A stretch of 64,000 nt of DNA from Paracoccaceae bacterium. GTDB taxonomy: Bacteria; Pseudomonadota; Alphaproteobacteria; Rhodobacterales; Rhodobacteraceae. The stretch lies in the NCBI GenBank assembly GCA_022843025.1, contig JALHOL010000001.1, positions 186,001 through 250,000 of the forward strand. Direction: 5' to 3'. The stretch's first letter is position 1, and each line of letters starts with the position of its first letter. This document shows positions 43,544-53,092 of this stretch, piece by piece. The position numbers and the translations under genes were made by a program. The notes below the pieces were generated by a model that was not told where the DNA came from, did no database searches, and saw nothing but the letters and a program-made list of their open reading frames with translations.

Positions 43544-43728
43544 CGGGTTCCTCCATCAGCGTCACAGATGCGCGATTTTCTGCCCAAGGGGCTTTCGCGG
43601 ATTGGTCTTTCCAAGTTAAAAGGGGATATCGAGTTGAGACGTTCCGCGCCACAGCAAAAGGTCCGCGTTCCCGATGGGAACGACAGGGCGGTGGGCGGAC
43701 AAGAGGCAAAGTGCGGAGGCCTAACCCC

Positions 43729-44253
43729 ATGACCACCCTGTTCGGCCGCGTCCTTGGCGCTGCTTTGTTTGCGGCAACCCTGACTGGCGGCGCGGTGTTT
43801 GCGCAGGAATCCGATAACCGCGTGGCGGTGACTTCGGATTGGAACGTGTTCACCGAGGAAGAGCCGAAGGAATGCTGGGGGGTGACCGTTCCGAAAGAAA
43901 CGGTGAACACCCGCGATGGCCAGCCGGTTCAGGCACGGCGGGGCGATATCCTGCTGTTCGTGACCTATCGGCCCGGCAAGCCGGGTGAGGTGTCGTTCAC
44001 GGGCGGCTATCCCTTTGCCAACGGGTCCACGGTGACGATGAATGTGGACGGCAACAGCTATGACCTGTTCACCGATGGCGAATGGGCCTGGCCCGCAACG
44101 CCCGAGGCGGATGCAACACTGCTGGCGGCAATGAAGGCGGGGACCACGGCCACGCTGACCGCCCGGTCAGAGCGCGGCACGCAGACGCAGGACACGTTCA
44201 GCCTGCGCGGCTTTACCGCCGCGATGACCGAAGCCGAGACGCGCTGCAAGTAA
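43729..44253 (+). CDS. invasion-associated locus B (IalB)-like exported protein
   Basis: A 174-aa protein with a signal peptide (VLGAALFAATLTGGAVFAQ). The IalB-like domain begins VTSDWNVFTEEEPKECWGVTVPKE, followed by DILLFVTYRPGKPGEVSFTGGYPF and the closing cysteine in AETRCK. GGAGG lies upstream of ATG 43729. IalB was named in Bartonella, but free-living Rhodobacteraceae carry several homologues of unknown envelope function. A clear terminator follows. Confidence 0.85.
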   Translation: MTTLFGRVLGAALFAATLTGGAVFAQESDNRVAVTSDWNVFTEEEPKECWGVTVPKETVNTRDGQPVQARRGDILLFVTYRPGKPGEVSFTGGYPFANGSTVTMNVDGNSYDLFTDGEWAWPATPEADATLLAAMKAGTTATLTARSERGTQTQDTFSLRGFTAAMTEAETRCK

Positions 44254-44280
44254 GATTAGTGGCTTTGCCTGACCGAATTT

Positions 44281-44303
44281 GGCCCCCGCTTGGGGGCCTT
44301 TTT
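44281..44303 (+). terminator. rho-independent terminator after the IalB-like gene
   Basis: GGCCCCC-GCTT-GGGGGCC followed by TTTTTC, about 28 bp past the stop. Confidence 0.9.
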
Positions 44304-44305
44304 CA

Positions 44306-44659
44306 TTACTGGTCAGGATTCAGAAGACGCGCCAAGATGCGGCTGTCATGGTCTTGCCCGCCGTAGAAGATGGCGAGGATGAGCAAGGTCTGGCTGGTTT
44401 CGATCAATTCGAAGTAAATGACAGCACGGTCCTTGGTTACATGGCGGATGTTCGGGCCTAGATCGGGACGGAGAGTGCCTTGGCGAGGGGCCTTCGTCAG
44501 GGAACGGGCCGACAAAAGGATCGTGTCGATGCGCGCCGTGCCCATCAGCCGTGCGCGATCAAACGGTTCGCCTTTGGCCTGCGCTGATTGCGTGACGAAC
44601 TGTTTGATTGCCGTCAGATCGCGCTGAACGCTTGGGACGGCGTCAAGCGTCCAGTCCAA
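44306..44659 (-). CDS. RelE/ParE-family toxin
   Basis: A 117-aa ParE-like protein. The start [20 protein letters not shown] is helical; the core PNIRHVTKDRAVIYFELIETSQTLLILAIFYGGQDHDSRI is the family beta-sheet with its terminal histidine/aspartate region. Its start overlaps the antitoxin gene by 17 bp, in antitoxin-first order. ParE toxins usually poison gyrase, RelE toxins cut ribosomal mRNA; this sequence looks closer to ParE. Confidence 0.85.
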   Translation of the reverse strand: MDWTLDAVPSVQRDLTAIKQFVTQSAQAKGEPFDRARLMGTARIDTILLSARSLTKAPRQGTLRPDLGPNIRHVTKDRAVIYFELIETSQTLLILAIFYGGQDHDSRILARLLNPDQ

Positions 44660-44906
44660 GATCGCCCTCTTCCTTTATCATGGAGGCGCGGACACGACGT
44701 TCCAATTCGTCAAATGAAATGGGTGTTTCCTTGCGCCGTTGTTCCAGAAGGAGACGGAGGCCTTCGGTTTCGTCCGTTTCGCGCCGCAGGAGTTCCAGGC
44801 CCTGCTGGAGGACGGCGCTGACGCTGCTGTAGCGGCCTTCGGCCACGAGGCGGCGGACGAAGGCATCTTGGGCGTCGGTCAGGGAGATGGAGGATTTGAC
44901 GGTCAT
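44643..44906 (-). CDS. ParD-family antitoxin
   Basis: An 87-aa protein with an N-terminal ribbon-helix-helix ([41 protein letters not shown]). The acidic, flexible C-terminus (residues ~50-87) should wrap the toxin. It is the first gene of the pair and likely represses its own promoter in the 138 bp before rlmN. Confidence 0.88.
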   Translation of the reverse strand: MTVKSSISLTDAQDAFVRRLVAEGRYSSVSAVLQQGLELLRRETDETEGLRLLLEQRRKETPISFDELERRVRASMIKEEGDLGLDA

Positions 44907-45044
44907 CTTCTTGGCCCTTTGTGGTGCTACTGGGTAGTATGGGGCGGTGCGTGGGGTGGATCAAGGCTGTGCTTTGCAGAGCCTTTTGTTTTTGGGGCGA
45001 ATCCCCTATATGAACGCCTTCCCAGCCTGTCAGGATCACCGACC

Positions 45045-46253
45045 ATGACCGTCCCTGCGCCGACTTCCGCGCCCATTTCGGCACCCATCACGCAAGATGT
45101 GCTGACCATCCCGCGCAAGCTGGTTGAGGGGGGGAAGACCAATATCGTCGGGCTGACGCGGGATCAGCTGCGCGAGGCGCTGATCGCGGCGGGGACGCCG
45201 GAAAAGCAGGCCAAGATGCGGCTGGGGCAGATCTGGCAATGGGTCTATCACTGGGGCGTGCGCGATTTTGGCGGGATGACCAATCTGGCGAAGGACTATC
45301 GCGCGCTTCTGGAGCAGCATTTCGTGATCGAACTGCCCGAGGTGGTGACACGCCAGATTTCCGAGGATGGGACGCGGAAATATCTGGTGCGTATCGCGGG
45401 CGGGCATGAGGTGGAGACGGTCTATATCCCCGAGGAAAACCGGGGGACGCTGTGCATTTCATCCCAAGTGGGTTGCACGCTGACCTGTTCCTTCTGCCAT
45501 ACCGGCACGCAAAAGCTGGTGCGGAACCTGACGGCGGGCGAGATCGTGGGTCAGGTCCTGCTGGCGCGCGACGATCTGGGCGAGTGGCCGGTTCCCGGTG
45601 CGCCGAAGGATGAGACGCGGCTGGTGTCCAATATCGTGCTGATGGGCATGGGCGAGCCGCTGTACAATTTCGACAACGTGCGCGACGCCATGAAGGTGGT
45701 GATGGACAATGAGGGCATCGCGCTGGGGCGGCGGCGGATCACCCTGTCGACATCGGGTGTGGTGCCCGAGATTGCGCGCACGGCGCAGGAGATCGGCTGT
45801 TTGCTGGCGGTGAGCTTTCACGCCACGACGGATGCGGTGCGCGATGTGCTGGTGCCGATCAACAAGAAGTGGAACATCGCCACCCTGCTGGATGCGCTGC
45901 GCGACTATCCCGGCCTGTCGAACAGCGAGCGGATCACGTTTGAATATGTGATGCTGGACGGGGTGAATGACAGCAAGGAAGACGCGCATCGGTTGGTGAA
46001 GCTTCTGGAGGGGATTCCGGCCAAGGTGAACCTGATCCCGTTCAACGAATGGCCCGGCGCGCCCTATAAGCGGTCATCCGGCAACCGGATTCATGCCTTT
46101 GCCGACATCATCTATCAGGCGGGTTATGCCAGCCCCATCCGCACCCCGCGGGGCGAAGATATCATGGCGGCTTGCGGGCAGTTGAAATCAGCCACGGAGC
46201 GGGCGCGGAAATCATCGCGCGAGATCGCGGCAGAGGCCGGGATCGGCGGCTGA
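45045..46253 (+). CDS. rlmN: 23S rRNA (adenine2503-C2)-methyltransferase RlmN
   Basis: A 402-aa radical SAM enzyme methylating A2503 of 23S rRNA and A37 of some tRNAs. The cluster motif is [11 protein letters not shown] near residue 145; other blocks are [53 protein letters not shown] and [14 protein letters not shown] 45045 is preferred, with AGGAT 9 nt upstream, over a long in-frame extension that crosses the TA locus. Confidence 0.96.
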   Translation: MTVPAPTSAPISAPITQDVLTIPRKLVEGGKTNIVGLTRDQLREALIAAGTPEKQAKMRLGQIWQWVYHWGVRDFGGMTNLAKDYRALLEQHFVIELPEVVTRQISEDGTRKYLVRIAGGHEVETVYIPEENRGTLCISSQVGCTLTCSFCHTGTQKLVRNLTAGEIVGQVLLARDDLGEWPVPGAPKDETRLVSNIVLMGMGEPLYNFDNVRDAMKVVMDNEGIALGRRRITLSTSGVVPEIARTAQEIGCLLAVSFHATTDAVRDVLVPINKKWNIATLLDALRDYPGLSNSERITFEYVMLDGVNDSKEDAHRLVKLLEGIPAKVNLIPFNEWPGAPYKRSSGNRIHAFADIIYQAGYASPIRTPRGEDIMAACGQLKSATERARKSSREIAAEAGIGG

Positions 46254-46300
46254 GGGTTGTTATACCGGGGGCCCCCCCGGGGCTCTGCCCCGGACCCCGG

Positions 46301-46323
46301 GGTATTGGGGCCAAGATGAAGGG
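46301..46323 (+). repeat. dispersed 3'-end repeat, copy 1
   Basis: GGTATTGGGGCCAAGATGAA followed by GGG, preceded from 46265 by GC-only inverted repeats. Related copies lie at 59602-59625 (+) and 49091-49121 (-). This copy follows the rlmN stop in the rlmN orientation. Confidence 0.6.
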
Positions 46324-46354
46324 CGATTGTGCAGCAGGGGCCGCCCTTCCGGCG

Positions 46355-47608
46355 TCAAATGGCGGGCTGCGGGGTTTCGGGCGGGGCGTGGCGCGCGGTC
46401 CAGCGATCCAGCCATGAGAACAGGAGCGGGTTGGCGAGGATCGAGATCAGCGCGCCTGCGACGACAAGATCCTTTGCCTCGGACGGGACGATGGCGAGCT
46501 TGACGCCCATCACGATGAGGATGAAGGAAAACTCGCCGATCTGGGCGAGGCTGGTGGCGATGGTCAGCGCGGTGCCTTTTTCATGGCCGAAGGCGCGGAC
46601 GATGGCATAGGCGGCCAGCGACTTGACCACGAGGATGATCAGCACCGTGGCGAGCAGGGCCAGTGGGGCCTGAACGACCACCGCCGGGTTGAACAGCATC
46701 CCCACGGATACGAAAAACAGCACGGCAAAGGCATCGCGCAGGGGCAGGGTTTCGCGCATGGCCTGTTGGCTGAGCGTGGACGTGGCCATGACCATGCCCG
46801 CGAAGAAGGCCCCCAACGCGAAAGAGACGCCGAAGATCTGCGACGAGCCGAAGGCCACGCCAAGGGCGATGGACAGCACGCCGAGGCGAAACAGTTCGCG
46901 GCTGCCTGTATGGGCGACGTAATGCAGGATCCAAGGGATCACCTTGCGCCCGACAAGCAGCATCAGCGCGACGAAGGCCGCGAATTTGGCGAGCGTGACG
47001 GCGAGGGTGGCGGTGATGGGGCCAAAGCCCAGACGGATGACCTCTTGCGCGGCCTCACCCTCCACCGGTTGGGCGATGCCACCCAAGAGCCCCGCGAGCG
47101 GCGGGATCAGCACAAGGGCAAGAACCATGGCCACATCTTCGACGATGAGCCAGCCCACGGCGATGCGCCCCCGGTCGGAGGCGACAAGATCGCGGTCTTG
47201 CAGTGCGCGCAGAAGGACGACGGTAGAGGCGACCGAAAGTGAAAGCCCGAAGATCAGCCCCGCACCGACGCCCCAGCCCATGAGCAGCGCAAGGCCGAGG
47301 CCCGCGCCGGTGGCCACGGTGATCTGGCCGAGGGCGCCCGGGATGGCGATGGTCCTGACCGCCAGCAGATCCTTGAGCGAAAAATGCAGCCCCACCCCGA
47401 ACATCAGCAGGATTACCCCCAGTTCGGCCAGTTCCGTTGCCAGTTCCTGATCGGCCACATAGCCCGGCGTGAAGGGGCCGATGATGATGCCTGCCAGAAG
47501 GTAACCCGCCAGCATGGGCAGGCGCAGGCGTTGGGCGATCAGGCCCAGCAGGAAGGCAAGGGACAGGCCGATCACGATGGTGGCGATCAGGGGCGTTTCG
47601 TGGGGCAT
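46355..47608 (-). CDS. CPA2 family cation:proton antiporter (KefB/YbaL-like, no TrkA domain)
   Basis: A 417-aa membrane protein with about twelve helices. It contains LRLPMLAGYLLAGIIIGPFTPG, ELGVILLMFGVGLHFSLKDLL, VGWLIVEDVAMVLALVL (the conserved ED pair) and SFALGAFFAGMVMATS, all usual in CPA2 exchangers. It ends soon after the last helix, without the cytoplasmic TrkA-N/C regulatory domains of KefB/KefC. ATG 47608 has GGAGG 5 nt upstream. K+ or Na+ for H+ exchange is likely. Confidence 0.9.
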   Translation of the reverse strand: MPHETPLIATIVIGLSLAFLLGLIAQRLRLPMLAGYLLAGIIIGPFTPGYVADQELATELAELGVILLMFGVGLHFSLKDLLAVRTIAIPGALGQITVATGAGLGLALLMGWGVGAGLIFGLSLSVASTVVLLRALQDRDLVASDRGRIAVGWLIVEDVAMVLALVLIPPLAGLLGGIAQPVEGEAAQEVIRLGFGPITATLAVTLAKFAAFVALMLLVGRKVIPWILHYVAHTGSRELFRLGVLSIALGVAFGSSQIFGVSFALGAFFAGMVMATSTLSQQAMRETLPLRDAFAVLFFVSVGMLFNPAVVVQAPLALLATVLIILVVKSLAAYAIVRAFGHEKGTALTIATSLAQIGEFSFILIVMGVKLAIVPSEAKDLVVAGALISILANPLLFSWLDRWTARHAPPETPQPAI

Positions 47609-47859
47609 CGGGCCTCCTTCTTTGGGGCGGGAGTGTGGGGTCGGGAATGGCTGCGCGCGGTCCGCCATCTGCCGGGGGGACAGGCGGCGGCCCTTGGCGG
47701 GGTGGCTTGGGGACAGACCGAGCCTAAGCATCTGGCAGGGCGATTCAACCGCTGGCTTGGGCGCTGTGATCACGATTTTCGTCGCTATCTTTCAGATTGT
47801 TGCGGAATGGCGCGCGGGGGGGCTTTGCGGGGGGTGGGGGCGGCTGCTACGCCTGTGGG

Positions 47860-49065
47860 ATGCCTGTGCCCCTGATCCCCAACGACCTTGCCCGACGGGT
47901 GTTTCTGGACCGCCACGCGCTGGCCGAGCCGCCCGTGGGTGCGGCGTCGGGGGCGGGTTTGGCGGGTTTGGTGGGGCGGATCGGCTTTGTTCAGGTCGAC
48001 AGCATCAACACTGTGGCGCGGGCGCATGACATGATCCTGTGGGCGCGGCGGCAGGGGTATCGGCCGCCTGCGCTGGCCGGGCTGGTCGAGCGGGACCGTG
48101 CGCTGTGGGAACATTGGACGCATGACGCGTCGATCCTGCCGGTGGAGGTCTGGCCCTATTGGCGGCACCGCTTCGCGCGGGATGAAGACCGGCTGCGGGG
48201 GAATTGGCAGCGCTGGTTCCGCGACGGGTATGAGGCGCAGTTCGGCACGATCCTGAACCGGATCGCGCGGGATGGCCCGGTCACAAGCGCCGAGGTGGGC
48301 GAGGGCGAAGTGCGCGGCAAGGGCGGGTGGTGGGACTGGCACCCGTCGAAGACCGCGCTGGAATGGCTGTGGCGGACGGGGCATCTGGCGATCACCCGGC
48401 GCGAGGGGTTTCGCAAAGTCTATGACCTGACGGAACGCGTGATCCCCGCTGCGCTGCGGGCGGTGGAGGTCGAGGAGGCGGCGCTGGTGGATTGGGCCTG
48501 CGCCTCGGCCTTGGAGCGGCTGGGGTTTGCGACGGCGCGCGAGGTGCAGGCCTATTGGAACGCGATCACCGTGGAAGAGGTGCGGGACTGGCTGGCGATG
48601 GCGCTGCGGGCGGGCCGGGTTGAGGAGGTGGAGGTCGAGGGGGCCTTGGGCGCGCGCAAGCGGTGCTATGTGGTGCCGGGGGTGGTGGCGGCGACGCCGC
48701 GGGACCCGCCTGCGCGGCTGAGGGTGCTGTCGCCCTTTGACCCGGCGCTGCGGGATCGGGCGCGGGCAGAGTTCCTGTTCGGCTTCCGCTACCGGATCGA
48801 GGTGTTCGTGCCTGAACCGAAGCGGGTGTTCGGCTATTACGTGTTCCCCTTGCTGGAAGGCGCGCGGTTGGTGGGGCGGATCGATGTGAAGCGGCGCGAT
48901 GGCGTGCTAGCGCTGCGCGCGCTGTGGCCGGAGCCGGGGGTGGTGTTCGGCAAGGGGCGGATCGCGCGGCTGGAGGCAGAACTAGACCGGTTGGCGGCCT
49001 TTGCGGGCTGCGAGAGGGTGGATTGGGCCGAGGGGTGGCTGCGCGCGCCGCAGGCACAGCCCTAG
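47860..49065 (+). CDS. YcaQ/AlkX-like DNA glycosylase (HTH_42 family)
   Basis: A 401-aa winged-helix protein. The N-terminal part has the catalytic-type motif Q45-V46-D47 in GRIGFVQVDSINTVARAHDMI, the QxD form seen in E. coli YcaQ, which unhooks interstrand crosslinks. Further family blocks are LWEHWTHDASILPVEVWPYWRHR, GGWWDWHPSKTALEWLWRTGHLAI and LSPFDPALRDR with RAEFLFGFRYRIEVFVPEPKR. ATG 47860 has only a weak ribosome binding site. Activity on crosslinks is inferred from family. Confidence 0.88.
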   Translation: MPVPLIPNDLARRVFLDRHALAEPPVGAASGAGLAGLVGRIGFVQVDSINTVARAHDMILWARRQGYRPPALAGLVERDRALWEHWTHDASILPVEVWPYWRHRFARDEDRLRGNWQRWFRDGYEAQFGTILNRIARDGPVTSAEVGEGEVRGKGGWWDWHPSKTALEWLWRTGHLAITRREGFRKVYDLTERVIPAALRAVEVEEAALVDWACASALERLGFATAREVQAYWNAITVEEVRDWLAMALRAGRVEEVEVEGALGARKRCYVVPGVVAATPRDPPARLRVLSPFDPALRDRARAEFLFGFRYRIEVFVPEPKRVFGYYVFPLLEGARLVGRIDVKRRDGVLALRALWPEPGVVFGKGRIARLEAELDRLAAFAGCERVDWAEGWLRAPQAQP

Positions 49066-49090
49066 CCACCGCCCATTCTTGCGGCGGCTC

Positions 49091-49121
49091 TATCTTCTCT
49101 GCGGCAAATATCCTCGGGGGG
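49091..49121 (-). repeat. dispersed 3'-end repeat, copy 3
   Basis: On the minus strand CCCCGAGGATATTTGCCGCA, then GAGAAGA: a diverged version of the element at 46301 and 59602. It lies about 55 bp past the stop of the minus-strand transglycosylase gene, in that gene's orientation. Confidence 0.5.
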
Positions 49122-49174
49122 TGAGGCGCGCAGCGCCGAGGGGGGCAGACAGCCCCCCTTTGCACGGGTGACGT

Positions 49175-50425
49175 TCAGCGCAAGCGGTCCAGAATATCGG
49201 TACTGGCAAACCCATCCGGCACCAGACCGACAGTTCGTTGAAAGGCGCGGATGGCGGCGATGGTGTTGGGGCCGATCTTGCCGTCGACGCCGCGTGTGTC
49301 ATGTCCTGCGGCGTTGAGGCGCTCTTGCAGTTCGCGCCGTTCCTCGCCGGTCAGGGCGCGCAGGTCGCGGGGCCATGTGGCGCGGATCGGGGGGCCACCT
49401 TTCAGGCGGTCTGACAGATGGCCGATGGCGATCACATAGGCGTCGGCGGTGTTGTAGCGCTCGATCGCGCGGAAGTTGGGATAGATCAGGAAGGCCGCGC
49501 CGCGCGCCCCGCCGGGCAGCAGCACCGAGGCCGGGCCGTGATCGGGCAGCGGGCCGCCATCGGCGCTGCGAAGGCCGAGGGCGACCCAATCGGCGGTGGG
49601 CTGGGGGGTGATCTTGCCGGCCTGTTCGTAATCAAAGCCGGGGGGAAGGGTAACCTCGATCCCCCAAGGTTGCCCTTTTGTCCAGCCCGATTTCGCCAGA
49701 TAGGCGGCGGTTGAGGCCAGCGCATCGGTGGGATCATCCGACCAGATGTCGCGCCGCCCGTCGCCGTTGAAATCCACCGCAAAGGATTGATAGCTGGAGG
49801 GGATGAATTGCGTATGCCCCATCGCCCCGGCCCAACTGCCGGTGAAACTGTCGGGGTCCACATCGCCGGATTGCAGGATGCGGAGCGCGTCGATCAACTG
49901 CGCCTCAAAGAACGGGCCGCGGCGGCCGTCATGGGCCAATGTCGCCAGCGCCCCGATCACGGGGACATCGCCGCGATTGGCACCGAAGCTCGACTCCAGC
50001 CCCCAGACGGCGACGACCACCTCTTTCGGCACGCCATAGGTGGCCTCGATCCTGTCCAACAGGGGGGCATTGGCGCGCAGGGCGGCAATGCCGTTGGTGA
50101 CACGCGCGTCCGAGACTGCGCTGTCGAGGTAGTCCCACAGGGCGCGGGTGAATTCGGCCTGATTGCGGTCTTTCTCGATCACATCGGCATTGTAGGTGAC
50201 ATCCTGAAAGGCCCGGTCCAGCGTGGCGGGGGTGATGCCTGCGGCCAGCGCGCGGGGGCGGAAGGCGGCGATCCAATCGCGCAGGCCGTCAGTCTTGTTT
50301 GCAGGCACGGTCTGTCCCCCGGCGGCAGTCTGGGTTTGGGCGGAGAGTGGCGCGATGGGGGCGGGCTCTGCAAGGGCGGGCAGCGGCAGAACCGCAGAAA
50401 GAAGGGCGAACTGCCGCACGCGCAT
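49175..50425 (-). CDS. lytic murein transglycosylase (MltB type) with peptidoglycan-binding domain
   Basis: A 416-aa periplasmic enzyme. A signal peptide (FALLSAVLPLPALAE) is followed by a catalytic domain with the glutamate in VAVWGLESSFGANRGD (near residue 150) and GAMGHTQFIPSSYQSFAVDFNGDGRRDIWSD. A C-terminal PG_binding_1 domain contains LNAAGHDTRGVDGKIGPNTIAAIRAFQRTVGL. It cleaves glycan strands to anhydromuropeptides. The next upstream gene on the same strand is rnr, 105 bp away. Confidence 0.94.
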   Translation of the reverse strand: MRVRQFALLSAVLPLPALAEPAPIAPLSAQTQTAAGGQTVPANKTDGLRDWIAAFRPRALAAGITPATLDRAFQDVTYNADVIEKDRNQAEFTRALWDYLDSAVSDARVTNGIAALRANAPLLDRIEATYGVPKEVVVAVWGLESSFGANRGDVPVIGALATLAHDGRRGPFFEAQLIDALRILQSGDVDPDSFTGSWAGAMGHTQFIPSSYQSFAVDFNGDGRRDIWSDDPTDALASTAAYLAKSGWTKGQPWGIEVTLPPGFDYEQAGKITPQPTADWVALGLRSADGGPLPDHGPASVLLPGGARGAAFLIYPNFRAIERYNTADAYVIAIGHLSDRLKGGPPIRATWPRDLRALTGEERRELQERLNAAGHDTRGVDGKIGPNTIAAIRAFQRTVGLVPDGFASTDILDRLR

Positions 50426-50530
50426 GGGACCACCTGCCTGTTTGATCTTGTTGATTGCGCCGGAGTGTAGCGCAGGGCGGGGGGGCTGGCAAAGGCGCGG
50501 CAGGGCCGGGCGGGCGAAGTTCTGCCGCCC

Positions 50531-52789
50531 CTAGCGGCGTTTGCGGATGACCTTGCGTTTGGTCTTTGCCTCGCGCGCCGCAAACGGCCCCGGTTTGCGC
50601 GGGGCAAAGCGGCCTTTGCGCCCGGTGTTGGGGCTGCGCGGCAGGGCTGCGCCGTCAAGCGACAGCAGTTCCAGCACCAAGCCGCCCGTCACGGGGATCG
50701 CCTCGGCCAGCCGGACGGTGACGCGTTGACCGATGCCCAGCGTCAGGCCGGTATCGGCCCCCATCAGGGTTTGGGTCTGATCGTCATAGTGAAAGAATTC
50801 GCGCCCCACATCGCGGATGGGGATCAACCCATCGGCCCCCGTTTCATCCAGCTTCACGAACAGCCCAAAGCGCTGCACGCCCGAAATGCGGCCTGCAAAT
50901 TCATTGCCCACGCGATCGGCCAGATAGGCGGCGAGGTAGCGGTCATTGGTATCGCGTTCGGCCATCATGGAGCGGCGTTCGGCATCCGAGATGAGCTTGG
51001 CGGTTTCTTCCAGCACCTCGATATCCTGTGCCGACAGCCCGTCATCGCCCCAGCCATGCCCAGAGATCAGGGCGCGGTGGACGATGAGATCGGAATAACG
51101 ACGAATGGGCGAGGTGAAATGGGCATAAGACCGCAGCGACAGGCCGAAATGGCCGAAATTCTGCGGGTGGTAATAGGCCTGCGTCATGGAGCGCAGGGTG
51201 GTGATGTTCATCAGCTCATCAAATTCCGTCCCCTGCGCCTGTGCCAGCAGGCGGTTGAGGTGCGCGGTTTTCAGCACCTGCCCTTTGGCAAGGGTGAAAC
51301 CCGACGCCTCGGCCACTTCGCGCAGGGCATCCAGCTTTTCAGGGCTGGGTTCTTCATGCACGCGGAACAGGAGCGGGCGCTTGAGCCGGGTCAGTTCCTC
51401 GGCCGCGGCGACATTGGCGAGGATCATGAATTCCTCGATCAGCTTATGCGCGTCGAACCGGTCGCGATAGGCGACCGACAGGACCTTGCCTTCGTCCGAC
51501 AGCACGATCTTGCGTTCGGGCAGGTCCAGATCCAGCGGCTGGCGCAGGTGGCGGGCCTTGGTGGCCACTGCGTAGGCGGCGTAAAGCGGCGTGATCACCC
51601 GGTCCATCAGGGGGGCGGTGCGGCCGTTGGGGCGGCCATCGGCGGCCTCCTGCACCTCACCATAATGCAGGGAGGCGGCAGAGCGCATCATGCCGCGCAC
51701 AAAGCGGTGGCTGATCTTCTGGCCTTCGGCATCCAGCTTCAGGCGGACGGCGATACAGGGGCGGTCCACGCCTTCGTGCAGCGAACAGAGATCACCCGAC
51801 AGGACATCGGGCAACATGGGAACCACGCGGTCGGGGAAATAGGTGGAATTGCCGCGCTTGCGCGCCTCACGGTCCAGCGGGCTGCTGGGGCGGACGTAAT
51901 GGGCTACATCGGCGATGGCGACCCAGACGATGAACCCGCCGGGATTGTGGCTGTCGGTATCGGCCTCGGCATAGACGGCATCGTCATGGTCGCGGGCGTC
52001 AGACGGGTCGATGGTCACCAGTGGCAGATCGCGCAGGTCTTCGCGGCCTGCCATCGGGGCGGGTTTTGCGGCCTCGGCTGCTGCAATCACGGGATCGGGG
52101 AAACGGTCGGGGATGCCGTGCTGGTGGATGGCGATGAGCGAGACGGCCTTTGGCCCCGCCGGATCACCCAGACGGGCCACGATGCGGGCGCGGGGCAGGC
52201 CCATGCGTTTGGGTCCGGACTGTTCCGCCTCGACCAACTCGCCATCGCGGGCGTCGAGTGTGTCGTCGCGGCCGACCATCCATTCCTTGTCGGCGCCCTT
52301 GTCGATGCCGATGATGCGGCCGCCTTCGGCGTTCTGGCGGAAGATGCCCAGCAGTTTGATCGGGTTGGTGCCAAGGCGGCGGATCAGACGCGCCTCATAC
52401 TGCCAGTCGTCGAGATCGACCTTGGACAGGCGGGCAAGGATGCGGTCACCCGCGCCAAGGGCGGGATCGCCTTTCTTGGGGATGAACAGGATGCGGGGGG
52501 CATCCTCGGCCTCGCCTTGCCATTCCATCGGGCGCAGGAAGACATCGCCCTGACCATCGGGCGGCAGCGCAGTCAGCAGGGTGACGGGGGGCAGGGTATC
52601 GGGGTCGCGATAGGTGCGCGCCTTTTTGGTGAGCGCGCCTTCGTCTTCCAATTCGCGCAGGACGCGCTTCAGGTCGATCCGCGCCGCGCCCTTGATGTTG
52701 AAGGCTTTGGCAATGTCGCGCTTGGCGGAAAGACCGGGATTTTCGGCGATCCACTGGAGAATCTGGGCTTTGGTGGGGATATCCTGCAT
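50531..52789 (-). CDS. rnr: ribonuclease R
   Basis: A 752-aa 3'-5' exoribonuclease. The order is an N-terminal winged helix (TKAQILQWIAENPGLSAKRDIAKAF), cold-shock domains and an RNB catalytic domain with metal aspartates in IDPSDARDHDDAVYAE. A C-terminal S1 domain follows (GNEFAGRISGVQRFGLFVKLDETGADGLIPI) and then a basic tail (RKGRFAPRKPGPFAAREAKTKRKVIRKRR). It degrades structured RNA with tmRNA and during RNA quality control. Length is normal. Confidence 0.96.
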   Translation of the reverse strand: MQDIPTKAQILQWIAENPGLSAKRDIAKAFNIKGAARIDLKRVLRELEDEGALTKKARTYRDPDTLPPVTLLTALPPDGQGDVFLRPMEWQGEAEDAPRILFIPKKGDPALGAGDRILARLSKVDLDDWQYEARLIRRLGTNPIKLLGIFRQNAEGGRIIGIDKGADKEWMVGRDDTLDARDGELVEAEQSGPKRMGLPRARIVARLGDPAGPKAVSLIAIHQHGIPDRFPDPVIAAAEAAKPAPMAGREDLRDLPLVTIDPSDARDHDDAVYAEADTDSHNPGGFIVWVAIADVAHYVRPSSPLDREARKRGNSTYFPDRVVPMLPDVLSGDLCSLHEGVDRPCIAVRLKLDAEGQKISHRFVRGMMRSAASLHYGEVQEAADGRPNGRTAPLMDRVITPLYAAYAVATKARHLRQPLDLDLPERKIVLSDEGKVLSVAYRDRFDAHKLIEEFMILANVAAAEELTRLKRPLLFRVHEEPSPEKLDALREVAEASGFTLAKGQVLKTAHLNRLLAQAQGTEFDELMNITTLRSMTQAYYHPQNFGHFGLSLRSYAHFTSPIRRYSDLIVHRALISGHGWGDDGLSAQDIEVLEETAKLISDAERRSMMAERDTNDRYLAAYLADRVGNEFAGRISGVQRFGLFVKLDETGADGLIPIRDVGREFFHYDDQTQTLMGADTGLTLGIGQRVTVRLAEAIPVTGGLVLELLSLDGAALPRSPNTGRKGRFAPRKPGPFAAREAKTKRKVIRKRR

Positions 52790-53092
52790 GGGATTGCCCT
52801 AGCACGGGTTGTGCGGAAAGGCCATTGCTTCGGGCATTGCTTCCGGCCCTGCACCCGGGGGCTGTCTTCCCAGCCAGCGGTTCCTGAACCGGTGGCGAAC
52901 ACAGGGGCTGACCTCCGCGAATGTTTTGGAACGGATGAAGCGGCTTTCACCTGTTTTCAAATATCCACAAGGGGTGAATTGGCCGGAACGGCCAAGAGGG
53001 GACGCGTGCGTCCCCTGACACCGGAGGAGGCGCGGATGCGCCGACGACAGAAAAGGCTTGCGCGGCCCGCTTGCGGGGCGCGCCCCGCTGGA
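52790..53092. other. gene-free stretch with tandem palindromes upstream of rnr
   Basis: About 300 bp. It holds TTGGCCG-GAA-CGGCCAA (52979-52995), GGGGACGC-GT-GCGTCCCC (52998-53015) and GGCGC-N4-GCGCC (53031-53044) in a row, downstream of the GNAT gene. The part next to rnr must contain its promoter. No gene is supported here. Confidence 0.55.

Noticed and set aside
52809-53018. 69-codon plus-strand frame between rnr and GNAT genes
   Set aside because: No ribosome binding site, no signal or domain, and it spans the tandem palindromes.
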